Part shown: positions 11,765 to 22,872 of the stretch, piece by piece
How the letters are laid out: every line of letters starts with the position of its first letter
Numbering within the stretch: the stretch's first letter is position 1
DNA from: Spodoptera frugiperda
Lineage: Eukaryota; Arthropoda; Insecta; Lepidoptera; Noctuidae
Direction of reading: 5' to 3'
NCBI RefSeq assembly: GCF_023101765.2
Contig: NC_064242.1
Coordinates: 3,150,327-3,214,326, forward strand
Length of the DNA: 64,000 bases
Notes under the pieces: generated by a model
The model's database searches: none
What the model was told of the DNA's origin: nothing
What the model saw: the letters and a program-made list of their open reading frames with translations, nothing else
Made by a program: the position numbers and the translations under genes

Positions 11765-12490
11765 TGATAGGGTAGATGACTTAATTTTATTTCAATGTCC
11801 GTCTTGAAGATTATTTTAAAACATTAGATAGGTTTTTTTTTATTTGCTTATGGAAACAAATACTTTCGCAGACGTCACTTCTAGGTACGCTTTATACGCA
11901 GAAATTACGTATTTGCTTCCACTCCTAAACTTCGATTCGTTTCATCCACAGAACAGAGAAAAAGAAGTCTCTATTCTGTGGTTTTATCTAAGTATTGTAA
12001 CCTTATATGAAAATACGTGACTAAAATTGTTTCATTACATAACTGACGGACTAAATAGATTTTTAGTTTTCATACCTCGTCATCATCCCTATTATTATAT
12101 TTGATTGATCTCAAAATTATTAAGCAATCCAGGAATACTCGGAGTAGCAACCATGATATTTGCTATTATTTCAAATCATATTTATTTTTACTGAATGTAA
12201 ACTTACTTGGCCAATGAAATTCTTCTCTTGAAAAGAATAATTTAAGGCATTTTCAGAAATCTATTGCCTTGTTCTCTCTTGTTGTATTGTCTCAGAAGCC
12301 TATTGTACACATTTTAGCAGTAAGTTGGCCTGCAATGCTGCAACTTTATACAATGTGCAAACAGTACAATAAATATTTTTTAGAAAATATGGTATTTATT
12401 TATGTGCTTCCTTAGGTTTTAAGTTTACGGAAATTATTGTAGAACAATCTTTACACACCAAGAGAGGTTTTAGAGTACATGATATATTGT

Positions 12491-12668
12491 TATTAGATAG
12501 ATTCAGAACATTTGTTCATAATAATATAAAATTTTTCTTTTTTAACTTCAGGCACAAACAGTTGACCCAATGTTTGTAAAAATATTATTAGACAGATTCA
12601 GAACATTTCTACATATAAAACTTTTCTTTTTTTTTGCTTTAGGCACAAACTGTTGACCCAATGTTTGT
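12491..12668 (+). repeat. Two-unit tandem repeat
   Basis: The segment AGATTCAGAACATTT to TTGACCCAATGTTTGT occurs twice in direct orientation (about 12491-12577 and 12584-12668), differing by small indels and a few substitutions. Confidence 0.8.
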
Positions 12669-12694
12669 TTGAGCCAGTATCGATCACCCAATCG

Positions 12695-12924
12695 ACGTGT
12701 ATATCAATTAAAAAGTATTGGAGTGAGACAGCGTCCCGCCTGACCCATTTCTGCTCACGATACAACTCGGGTCAATATGCATATATGTAGGTTTCCACTG
12801 AAATTTCGACCTTAAAACTAAGACGATAAAGCCAATTTACGGTTCGTCGAATACTGTTCCTGAAATAGAAACCAGAGACATTCGACATCGATTGTTTAGG
12901 TCACAGGTGTTATAAAATTAACGA
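12695..12924 (+). repeat. Direct repeat block, copy 2 of 2, flanking gene copy 3
   Basis: Same sequence order and orientation as 8577-8805. It lies about 930 bases after the stop of copy 3, while the first lies about 1.1 kb before its ATG. Confidence 0.7.
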
Positions 12925-12949
12925 CGTATTATCCATTATACTACTTACT

Positions 12950-13120
12950 TAGCTTAGCTTAGCTTAGTCCTGAGGCTTCGCTCGCATATATTACGTACTT
13001 TGTGACTAATAAAAATAGCTTAAATTACTCCTTAGTACATCAGCTACCTGCCTATAAAGTTCCGTCAAAATCGGTCAAAATATTTCAGAGATTAAGGAGA
13101 ACAGACAGACAAAAATTTTA
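12950..13120 (+). repeat. Short CTTAG tandem run and possible LINE tail
   Basis: A CTTAG motif is repeated four or five times from about 12952. It is followed by TTCCGTCAAAATCGGTCAAA and GAACAGACAGACAAAAATTT, a pattern seen at 3' ends of some insect LINEs. No coding part remains. Confidence 0.45.
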
Positions 13121-13861
13121 AAAATATATTGTGTTGGTGTATTTATTGTACGTATGCTCATATGCATGTAGTATAAATCGGTTGTTTCAATATTACAAAC
13201 AGAAACCCCAATTTTATTAATAGTCTATAAGACTAGATACGCTTGATTAAGGAACTTGAGAAATCCCCTTTCCCACATTTTCAGAAGTATCAAGAGTTAG
13301 ATGGTCATCAACACATTTTCCGAGTTATATGTACTCTCTAACATTATTTAGACACCACAGACTAGCGATGAAGGAAAACATCGTGTGGAAACCAAAGTGA
13401 AACGATCAAAGAAGATTATTTATTAAGATATTTTATTGTTATTTAAACTCGGAGAGCACTTGAAAAGTTAAAATCACTACTTGAAATTTAACTATGGCTA
13501 TCTATTATGTAAGACAACTAATATAATGTACAATAAATGGATGGTGTGTGCGTATTCCACAGATCCAATCAATCACGCTCGATTACAATGTCAGAAGTGA
13601 TGAATTACTTTCAGCATAGCGGTCATCGGTGTGATGCTATGAATATTGCCATAGGCGCTTTGAAATTTAATATTAGTTCTGTTCAACTTGTAGTTTGCTC
13701 AACAAAAATGAATAGGGCATTCAATTATGCTTCGTAAGTCGGTTATTTGCAAAGTGCTACTGTGTGGGAGTAATGGGTTTGATTGCCAAGTCAGGAATAA
13801 GCTAATTGAAGTTTATTAGTTTTTCGGCCTCGTCCATAACTCGAAAACTTTTTAAGGAAAA

Positions 13862-14150
13862 ATGTTTTTTTTTATGGTATAAGCCGGTAAACGAGCAGAC
13901 GGATCAGCTGATGGTAAGCAATTGCTGCCGCTCATGGAGAAAAGAGGCATTACAAGTGCGTTGCCCGCCTGTTGTTGGGAATTAACGGGTTTTTGGAGAA
14001 TCGGAGATTGGTAAGAGGAGTAATTAGGCCTCTGGTAACCTCACCCACACAACGAAATACAATGCACGCGTTGTTTGACGTCGGTTTTCTATGAGACCTG
14101 GTATCACTCTGGTCGAGCTGGCCTATTCGTGCCGAAGCATGGCCATTTGA
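13862..14150 (+). repeat. SINE, family S2, near full length
   Basis: Contains the whole family order from ACGAGCAGACGGATCAGC through GTAATTAGGCCTC, CGTTGTTTGACGTCGGTTTT and GGTCGAGCTGGCC to GCCGAAGCATGGCC. Confidence 0.8.
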
Positions 14151-14449
14151 ATAATTTTTCTTACATAATGATGATTAGAATGTAGTTGTCATTTTAATTT
14201 TTTATTTACGACAGACGTAAAGACACAAATATAGTTCTTTGTTATGGTTATCTTGTTGTTTGGTTAAACAGTTTTTTTTTTATACTGGATTTAGGTCGAC
14301 GTCAAAAATTTTGGGGATTTCGATTGGTAATTAATTGCAACAGGTGTAGTTTAAATAAAATAGTATTTACATATGTAAAAATAGACTAAGTGAATAGAAA
14401 TGTCAGTGGATGGACTTGATGTATATTTCGACATTGTTTTTTTTACCAG

Positions 14450-14560
14450 GACGGTGGCAAAACAGCACGTGGTCCCCGATGGTACCGTGGTTACCATGCC
14501 CTATGGACGGTTGCAACACTTGGGGCATTACATGACAGTATCAAGCCTAATATTGAGTAT
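14450..14560 (+). repeat. Degenerate SINE relic
   Basis: ACAGCACGTGGTCCCCGATG, GGTTACCATGCCCTATGGAC and GGGGCATTACAT follow the order of a common lepidopteran repeat, with many changes. A 66-residue frame over it is not considered a gene. Confidence 0.4.
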
Positions 14561-15286
14561 TATAATACTCGTATATTGGCTCAAAGGACTGGTTGATTAA
14601 ACCAGTAAACTTGATTACCAATACTCAACTGACGATTTACTGTCTCTCTATATATATATTTACTACCAATAAATTAAAATTCAAGGTTCAATTGTTGCAT
14701 TAGCTGGAGCAGCTAAATGCGTACTAATTTCCTATCATTAAGAATTAATTTTAATGAAATATGGCTTTTAGTATGCATTGGTATACATTACCTAAATGTT
14801 GGAAACCTATATTTCCTTTGGTCATAAAATGTGTTTTATATTTGATTGATTTATTGTGTACCAATAAGAGTTCCGTGTTGTTTCGTCAAATTTACTTGCC
14901 TCGCTACTGTTCGCAAGATCGCCTATTTTTTTAATGAGACAAGCCCGTCTCAACCTTCTAAAACCGCTGCAACTCCTGTAAGCATGGTTAATTGGGACAC
15001 TGTTATCCCGCGCGTTCCAGGAACATGAATAACTGTCTAAGATGATCGCAAGATCGACTGCTAAGCTAGGGATCTCATGTTCAATATCAAAATAATACTT
15101 TTCCTGCTTTGGGTAAGGTGAGGCTGTCAAATTCTTACTGACTCCCCTTGGTTTTAACTCCCGCTCCCGCAAACCGGAGTCATGATAACTCTTCTGGTTT
15201 TTGCAGCCGCAGTTAAAAGTATTACCTGGATTTTCAATTATGTTTAACAAGGAGTTTAGAAATGAGACCTGTTTTTTTACGGGTGG

Positions 15287-15437
15287 TTTTTTATCCAATG
15301 ACTTCTCCCTCCATAGGCGAGGCGAGAGGGAATTGTCACTCTCTTCCTGACTTAAAACCACGCCGTTCCTACACCTGCTTTACGAGCCGAAGCCCCGGTA
15401 AACCCGCTAGGTAATCCGCAGCTCCGGATCAGAGAGT
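15287..15437 (-). repeat. SINE, family S1
   Basis: Reversed S1 body: CCAATGACTTCTCCCTCC, ACCACGCCGTTCCTACAC, CGGTAAACCCGCTAGGTAAT, CCGCAGCTCCGGATCAGA. It creates part of a 179-codon antisense frame with no recognised similarity. Confidence 0.75.
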
Positions 15438-16531
15438 CCGACCTGTATGGTTACAAAACTTCAATTCCAGTACACTCGGGGGTTACGTTTTGTTACCACT
15501 TGACTAACGAGGCAGTTATAAACAAACATTCAAATCCATATTTACGATATTTTATATACACAACGATGATAAACAACGTCCTGGACGGATATACGGATAA
15601 CTGAATTTATGATTTTCAAATATTTAATTACACTCGAATATAAATCATAATTATAATGTAATTACTGAAAAGATTTCGAACATGAATAATTACATGTATT
15701 ACATTTAGTTATGTTATTAATTTGCTTGTAATTTGTTTGTAATTAAAAAGTATATACTAATATAAGTTATTGATATCCTTTTTGGTAATTATAGAGAACA
15801 TTGTACAAAAAATATATATCTACACTTTTAGATTTTAATGAAACTAAACTTGAGCATTTTCAAACTGAAATGGGAACTAATACTATCATTATAATATAAT
15901 ATCTATTAGTTTCAGATATTTCGGCACTGTTGCAAGCGCCATGATCAAAGTAGATATCCCGTCTCAAATTCTAATGATAAATTAGAGCATTTAAAGTATA
16001 TTCAATTTGTTCTGCCACAGAAGTCTTGCTAGTTATAATATTTCCAAAAATATGTGGTTAAGTCTTTGACTGCCAATAGAAAACTGTAGAAAGTAAATGC
16101 TCCGCTAATGTCGGTTACCGGTGACCACCACAGCGTTCCATGTGTTAATGATACTTTTATTATACAGATAAACAAAGATGCAGGTCTTTAGTACGTTACG
16201 TCAAGCATCTTCTAATTGTTAGTGTAGAATGAGCCGGCTAACGGACAACACGTTTGGATGAAACTAAGTACTAGCGCTCTCTGATGAACCTAGAATATAA
16301 TAGTGCATATATTTTTTAGCAAATATTTTTTTTACTACTATTTTTAGTAGGCCTTTACACAGCACTATAATTACCTTTAATTTCAAGTATACATGTATTA
16401 AGAATGCAATTATAATAGTTACACAATACATAACGTGTTTAATGATCTATTTATACAATAAATAATTGGTAATTTTATTGTGTATAGACAATTATAATAA
16501 TCTGCTATAGCTTTATTAATACGGTGCGCGA

Positions 16532-16538
16532 ATATAAT
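16532..16538 (+). promoter_or_regulatory. Weak TATA-like box of copy 4
   Basis: ATATAAT, 29 bases before the ATG, with an ACCAGTTT initiator-like sequence between them. It is less canonical and closer than in the other copies. Confidence 0.4.
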
Positions 16539-16560
16539 ACACCAGTTTCTTCGTTACATC

Positions 16561-19500
16561 ATGAAGGCGATTGTGGCTTGTATATTTTGTGTGATATTAC
16601 GTATTGTAGAAAGTGATGATTCGAAAAGATTTGACAATGTTACGTATCAACCTGTTCACCGGCAGTTATTGGACTTTAAGATAAAAAACCCGGTTTGTAA
16701 ACATGCTTTCTACAATCCTGAAACAGGTTCAGACCTGGCAGATTTTATAAATAAAAAACCCGACTGCATAAAAAACACTTTAAATAAAAACTGAAAAGTA
16801 AAAAACAAGCTTAGTCTAAAAGTGTAGATAGCAATGCTATTACCACAAAATTAAATAATTTCATAATCAATACACAAAAAATAATAATCTTATGCGAAAC
16901 ATAATTGAGTGCAACAGTCGGGACCCATATTGAATGATTTCAGTCTAGTTTATTTAATGGGTCCCGACTGTTACACTCAATTATGTTTCGCATAAGATTA
17001 TTATTTTTTGTGTATTGATTATGAAATTATTTAATTTTGTGGTAATAGCATTGCTATCTACACTTTTAGACTAAGCTTGTTTTTTACTTTTCAGTTTTTA
17101 TTTAAAGTGTTTTTTATGCAGTCGGGTTTTTTAATTTTTTAAATTTATTTATTTTTATTTAACACTTTTTAGTTAGTTATAATACGGCTATGTGTTTCTC
17201 AAGATTTCACCCGCGACACGAGAGAACTACTTCCAATACCAAGATAATAAAAAAATAACACACGTCGATCCAGTTATTTTAGATTGATTGCGTAACACAA
17301 AGAGAGTAAAGGAATTAGAAAAAGAAGAAGGATTAAGGGCAGTAAAATTTACTATTTACAAATTTCGTAAACGGTCTAATTCTTTAAAAGAATTTTCGTC
17401 GTGTGGACTATTTAATTTTTTTTTTGGATCTTTTATTGTGAGGGGTTTTTGTCCGTAATAGTATTAATCCTTATCCTTTTAAATAGTCTATTAATTTTCT
17501 ACATTAAATGAAGATAAAATTTGCTCTTTACACTGTTTCAAAATTTCTACTAGTTTTAGACAAAAAACGGTCTTTACAGTTGACGCGTCGCATGGGGATA
17601 TAGGTAAACGACTATGTAGATAGATTCCTTATTTAACGTTCAGCAAAGCGAGGGCGGGTCGCTAGTCCTTTATTTATAAATAAATTCATTGTAAATAATT
17701 TAGTTAAGACGTACTTTTATTATCACTTTTCACTTTTAAGTTCAGACACCGCTAGTCAATCGCGTCGCGTAGTACCTATACGAGTATTTAGTTTGGATAA
17801 TAAAGAACATAATTGCACATAGTATTTTTTTTTCTATATGTCAGTGATATACCATTTTGGAATCCTCATGATGAGCTCTTTAATTGGATACCCATATTGT
17901 AGCAAATAAAAAAATTTTTTTTTTTACTCCTATCTAGGGCGCCTCACGGCCGCCATGTTGGTTTTTGTTTTACGTCACATATCTAAGAACACTTGGGTAA
18001 TTAAGACGAATCCAACGATACCCTGATTGTCGAAATCCATCAAGCCGTTTCGAAGAAATGAGGTAATAAAGAATATTAGGCTCATACATACAAGATACGC
18101 GCGAAAAACATAACCCTTCCTTGGCAGTCGGGTAAAAAGAATATATTTAATTTTTGTATCTATTTTCAGCACTCGATAGGATTATGGACCAAGAATGCCG
18201 GGGATCCAGTTGACATACGTGATACAGTTACCATTAATTCCGATCAATTTAGCAACCAATTGCTTATTGATACAATATCGACGTTAGATGGGGAGAGAAT
18301 ACCTGAACGCGTGGTACACGCCAAGGGTACAGGAGCCTTTGGGTACTTCGAAGTCACGCACGATGTCTCCAAGTATACATACGCTGACGTGTTCAATGGA
18401 GTAAGTAAGAAAACGCCGGTAGTCGTCAGATTTTCAACATCATTACAACCCGTGGGAGGTAGTGACGTGAGCAGAGAACCAAAAGGTTTGGCGGTGAAAT
18501 TTTATACAGAAGAAGGAAACTTAGACATTTTATGTTTATCTACACCCGTCTTTCAGTTCAGAGATCCTATGACTGTCAGAGAAGTGCTACATGGTTTCAA
18601 AGTAAATCCCCAAAGTAATATAAGGTTGGATTTTACATCCGCCGTTGATTTGCTAACACTTAGGCCCAGTCTAGCCCATAACGCTTTTTGGGTAATGTCT
18701 GATTTTGGTGTTCCTGATGGCTATCGACGAATGGATTATTTTCCGATACATACTTTCGAAATTGCAAATAAATATGGAGAGACACATTATGTAAGATTCC
18801 ATTTCCGAACTGAGCAGGGTGTCGCAATACTCACGTCCGTTCAAGCCGCCGCCATTCAAGCTGTAGATCTGGATTACTATAACAGAGATTTGTACAATGC
18901 GATTGATTCAGGAAAGTATCCTTCGTGGAGACTAGAGATGGATGTGATGACTCGACATGATATACAGAAAGTTGATTTTGATCCATTTGATGTTACAAGA
19001 CTGTGGAAGAATGGCACATTCCATACGGTACCGATTGGGAAGTTGGTATTAAATAAAAATGTAGAAAATTTGTTTAAAGATGTCGAACAAGCAGCATATA
19101 GTCCTGCAAATTTAGTACCTGGTATTCCTGGGCCGGTGGACTTTTTATTCCGAGGTAGACGGACGTTCTATAGGGACACTCAAAATTATCGTCTTGGAAG
19201 AAATCACAACAAGATTTTGGTAAACATGCCATTGTACGAGAAGACGTATGTACGAGATGGGACACCACCAACCAGGCTTAACATGAGGAACGCTCCCAAC
19301 TACTATCCTAATTCATTCCATGGACCAGTTCCATACGTGGATGAACGCAGACCGTTGAAGAAGTTAGAAGTATTAGAAAATAATGCTGTGGATGTGGAAC
19401 CACTGTGGTATTTCTATAACCACATCATAAAAGACGAAGACCAGAGATTGAGATTTATTACTAATGTTGCCGTACCTCTAGCGCAAGTAACACCACCAGT

Positions 19501-19696
19501 TGTTCAAAGACTTCTGAAGCTTTTGTTTTTAATAGATGAGGATTTAGCGACACGTATCAGGGCTGCGTATGAAGTAGCGCTGGTTGCCCAACAAGCAGCT
19601 ACGTTAGTCCCTACACCTTCGATTGAGTACCCAGGAAATATTCCAACAACTCAAGAGGTTCCTAAACACAATACCACAGAAATTCCTAAGTCATAA
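16561..19696 (+). CDS. Catalase-like secreted protein, copy 4
   Basis: Exons 16561..16692 and 18170..19696; 552 residues. Exon 1 is four codons longer than in the other copies (insert S-K-R-F near 21-24), and its donor is GTTTGT instead of GTAAGT. The intron of 1477 bases is the longest in the array and is filled by a 177-base-arm palindrome and related repeat. Distal His94 is present, the Asn148 position is Leu167, and the haem-ligand Tyr lies near 378 (RRTFYRDTQNYRLG), with one extra residue before LDFTS. The tail (YPGNIPTTQEVPKHNTTE) lacks the Ala/Gln and His runs of copies 5-9. AATAAA lies at 19719-19724. The two pseudogenes at 22763-28747 and 31737-35093 derive from this type. The weak donor and repeat-filled intron could reduce splicing. 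Confidence 0.9.
16752..17133. repeat. Large near-perfect palindrome (177-base arms)
   Basis: Arms 16752-16928 and 16957-17133 are inverted copies with a single mismatch seen, separated by 28 bases. The outer ends read TAAAAAACCCGACTGC. It lies in the intron of catalase copy 4, so it would be transcribed as one long hairpin. Likely a foldback transposon; the family is not recognised. Confidence 0.92.
17840..18142 (-). repeat. Interspersed repeat ending in the same terminal motif
   Basis: GTTTCGAAGAAATGAGGTAA and ATACAAGATACGCGCGAAAA lead to GGCAGTCGGGTAAAAAG. The last part matches, in inverted orientation, the outer end of the palindrome at 16752, so both may belong to one transposon family or composite. 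It ends about 28 bases before the splice acceptor. Confidence 0.5.
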
Positions 19697-20044
19697 TTGT
19701 TTTTAATTACTAGTTTTTAATAAATACTTATGATTTAATAAGAATATTTTTTTCTTTTTTATACCATAAGGTTTGTCTTGTTCGTATATTTACTATCCTA
19801 TATTCCAATAGTTCCTACATTCAAAATATGCTAAAAAGAGATGGACTTCCATCCAAAGAATATTAGCCTACTTAAGAAGTTGAGATATGTTTCAAAAATT
19901 GGTTGGCAGAAATGACTAGGCATGTCTTTAGGTAGTCATTTTTTGAGTCCCGGAGTACAGCATATGTCGACAAGGATTGCTATGGAATTTTAAGGACCTA
20001 TGCGGTCATTATTGTTTTAACTAGTAAATCTTATATGTACTTAA
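19697..20044. other. 3' flank of copy 4, homologous to pseudogene flanks
   Basis: No gene. TTAAGAAGTTGAGATAT, GAGTCCCGGAGTA and GACAAGGATTGCTATGGA recur downstream of both pseudogenes (28840-29280 and 35190-35610). This shows that the 4-type gene and its flank were part of the duplicated block. Confidence 0.75.
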
Positions 20045-20348
20045 TCCTTCGGCATGAATTCTTCGGCAGGAATGAGCCGGCTTGACCGGAGTGATAAAAC
20101 CGACGTGAAACAACGCTTGCGTTGTGTTTCATTAATTGGGTGAGGTTACTGGAGGCCCAATTACCCCCTTCCCAATCTGCCCAATCCCCGATTCCCCAAA
20201 ACCCTTAAATTCTTAACCCTCAAAAGGCCGGCAACGCACTTGTAACGCCGCCGCTCATGGACAGTTCAAACATTCTTATGTTTGCTGTTTGATTGCTTGA
20301 TCCATCAGGTGATCCGCCTGCACGTTTACCGGCTTATCCCATAAAAAA
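20045..20348 (-). repeat. SINE, family S2, near full length
   Basis: Reversed full-order S2 (ATGAGCCGGCTTGACCGG, ACCGACGTGAAACAACGC, CCAATTACCCCCTTCCC, GTGATCCGCCTGCACG). It ends directly at the left edge of the conserved promoter block of copy 5 and replaces sequence still present before copies 6 and 7. Confidence 0.85.
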
Positions 20349-20403
20349 ACATAGAGAACCATGCCCCGAATTGAGTAGGTAAGTTATTCTGACTAATGGA
20401 AGC

Positions 20404-20408
20404 GATAA
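20404..20408 (+). promoter_or_regulatory. Conserved GATAA site upstream of copy 5
   Basis: AGCGATAACTGAAAA lies about 145 bases before the ATG and is repeated at 29401-29405 (copy 6) and 35739-35743 (copy 7) within a shared block that begins AACCATGCCCCGAATTGAG. GATA factors commonly drive insect gut and fat-body genes; use here is inference. Confidence 0.4.
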
Positions 20409-20495
20409 CTGAAAAAAAGAATTGCGGCCGTACTACATTATTTTAGAGTGATCGTAATACTTCTCATAAGTGATTTATGTTTATTTACTTACCGG

Positions 20496-20503
20496 TATAA
20501 AAG
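20496..20503 (+). promoter_or_regulatory. TATA box of copy 5
   Basis: TATAAAAG, 53 bases before the ATG, inside the promoter block shared by copies 5-8. Confidence 0.8.
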
Positions 20504-20548
20504 AAAATTGAATCATTTGTTTCGAAGATAGGAACAGGCAATACCACC

Positions 20549-22445
20549 ATGAAGACGATTATAGCGTTTCTCTTTTGTCTGATATTATACGTGAATAGTG
20601 ATGAATACGTAAACGTCACATATCAACCCGCCCAAAGGCAGTTATTCGATTTCAAAAAGGAGCATCCAGTAAGTACAACACATACCTATTTGTTTATATT
20701 ATGTTAAAATTAATATAATATAGAAACTACATACGTTTAAAATAATATTACGCTATCACGTCTAAATTAAAAAATCTATTTCAAAAAAATTGTAAACTGT
20801 TTTAGATAACATTTAGCTATTATTATTGAACAAATATGCGAGTATAAGATCTGATTATATGATATTAATTTGTCTTCAGCACCCAATAGGACTGTGGACC
20901 AAAAACGCAGGAGATCCAGTGGAAATTCGTGACACCATAACGATTAACTCCGATCAATTCGACAACCAACTGTTAATAGACTCATTATCGACGTTTGATG
21001 GCGAGAGAATACCTGAACGCGTGGTACACGCCAAGGGTACAGGAGCCTTTGGCTACTTCGAAGTTACGCACGATGTCTCCAAGTATACATATGCTGACGT
21101 GTTCAATGAAGTGGGGAAGAAAACACCACTGGTTGTCAGATTCTCAACTTCATTACAAAACGCGGGGGGTTCTGATCTCGCCAGAGAAGTTAAGGGAATG
21201 GCGATAAAATTTTACACGGAAGATGGAAACTTGGATATTTTATGTTTATCAGTACCCGTTTACCTATATAGAGACCCAGGGATATTTCCAAATGTGGTAC
21301 ATGGTGCAAAGAGAAATCCTCAGACTAATTTGATGGACTTCACGAGCCTTTATGATATTATAACATTAAAACCTTCAAATCTTCACCAGTTCTTTTGGAT
21401 GTTATCTGATTATGGCATTCCGGATGGATACAGAAAAATAGATGGTTTCGCCATTCATACTTTTGAACTTTCAAATGTACATGGAGAAACGCACTATGTG
21501 AGATTCAATTTCAGAACTGAACAGGGTTTTTCAGCATTGACAACACCGCAAGCGGCGGCCATTCAAGCTGCAGACTTGGATTACTTTACCAGAGATTTAT
21601 ATAACGCAATTGATTCAGGAGACTATCCTGCATGGAAACTAGAGATGGATGTGATGACGGCACATGATATACAAAAACTAGATTATAATCCATTCGACGT
21701 CACAAGACTGTGGAAGAATGGCACGTTTCACACTGTACCTATAGGGAGGTTGGTACTAAACAAAAATGTTGAAAATCAGTTCCGAGATGTCGAACAAGCG
21801 GCATATAATCCCGGTCATTTAGTGCCTGGTATTCCTGGGCCGGTGGACTTTATGTTCCACGGTAGAAGAATATTCTATAGGGACACTCAAAATTACCGTC
21901 TGGGAAGAAACAATAATAAGATTTTGATAAACATGCCACTGTACGAGAAGTCGTATGTTCGAGATGGGAGACCACCGACTAAACTTAACATGAAGAACGC
22001 TCCCAACTACTATCCTAATTCATTCCATGGACCAGTTCCATATGTGGATGAGCACAGACCGTGGAAGAAGTTGCATGTATTAGAAAGTAATGCTGTTGAT
22101 TTGGAACCCTTATGGTATTTCTATAACTATATTCTGGAAGACGAAGCTCACAAACAGAGGTTTATTACCAATCTTGCCGCTAGTCTCGCGCCAGTTACAC
22201 CACCGGTGATACAAAGAGTTTTTAAGATTTTACACTTGATTGATGAAGATTTGGCTAAACGTACTAGGGCTGCTTATGAAGTAGCGGTTGCAGCAGCGGC
22301 GGCTCAACAAGCAGCAGCCAAAGCAACTGATCCAAGTCCTAAGCGGAATTACCCAACTGCAGAAGGTCCCCCTAAACATAACGACACAAAAAGTATTTAT
22401 CGATTGGGCATTCATCAAGAACATGTCTTCATGGATCATCATTGA
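20549..22445 (+). CDS. Catalase-like secreted protein, copy 5
   Basis: Exons 20549..20668 and 20880..22445; 561 residues; intron of 211 bases. It has a signal peptide (TIIAFLFCLILYV) and an N-V-T sequon. Distal His90 is present, the Asn148 position is Leu163, and Tyr373 lies in RRIFYRDTQNYRLG. The catalase core is followed by an Ala/Gln-rich segment, the PKRNYPTAEGPPKHND motif and a His-rich end (HQEHVFMDHH), which is not a peroxisomal signal. From about residue 215 to the end it is almost identical to copies 6 and 7, and most differences are in residues 128-213. AATAAA lies at 22539-22544. This is the first member of the duplicated 5/6/7 set and probably shares their expression, since the promoter block is conserved. 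Confidence 0.95.
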
Positions 22446-22872
22446 TAGCAGTTTTTGCTTTTATTAAATCTATAAAATGTAATCGATTTTATTGTTCTGA
22501 AATACAACTAAATTAAATTGTTTTTGGCACTGGTGTAGAATAAACAAATTGCTGTATTGATTTTCCTGGCACGTCTAGGTTTGTTTTTTTTTTAATAATA
22601 ATTTGCAGCTCTGTCGCACATAAAAAGTACGCTTTTTAGTATTAGATTAATTATTATCAACGCCGGATTTTTTGCTGACAAGAAACTGACACCAATATTT
22701 TTATTTGCTGGTAGAGCAAAGAATAACCTTAACGCTATTAACTAATTTTGAAAACTGCAGTTTGTACCGATTGGGAAGTCGAACAAGCAGTCTATACTTA
22801 GTCCTGCAAATTTAGAGTACCTGGTATTCCTGGGCCGGTGGACTTTTTATTCCGAGGTAGACGGACTTTCTA

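Larger units (their letters stand above)
11765..16531. other. Intergenic stretch between copies 3 and 4
   Basis: No gene supported. It is mostly AT-rich with repeats: a two-copy tandem repeat (12491-12668), the second direct-repeat block (12695-12924), a LINE-tail-like segment (12950-13120), S2 (13862-14150, and a relic at 14450-14560) and a reversed S1 (15287-15437). Nothing else was recognised. Confidence 0.6.

Noticed and set aside
14400..14600. 66-codon frame ending in a hydrophobic segment
   Set aside because: The middle matches a degenerate SINE in order, and the apparent membrane segment is AT-rich flanking DNA.
14822..15361. 179-codon minus-strand frame
   Set aside because: Its first part is a reversed S1 SINE and the rest has no recognisable protein pattern; it is most likely chance.
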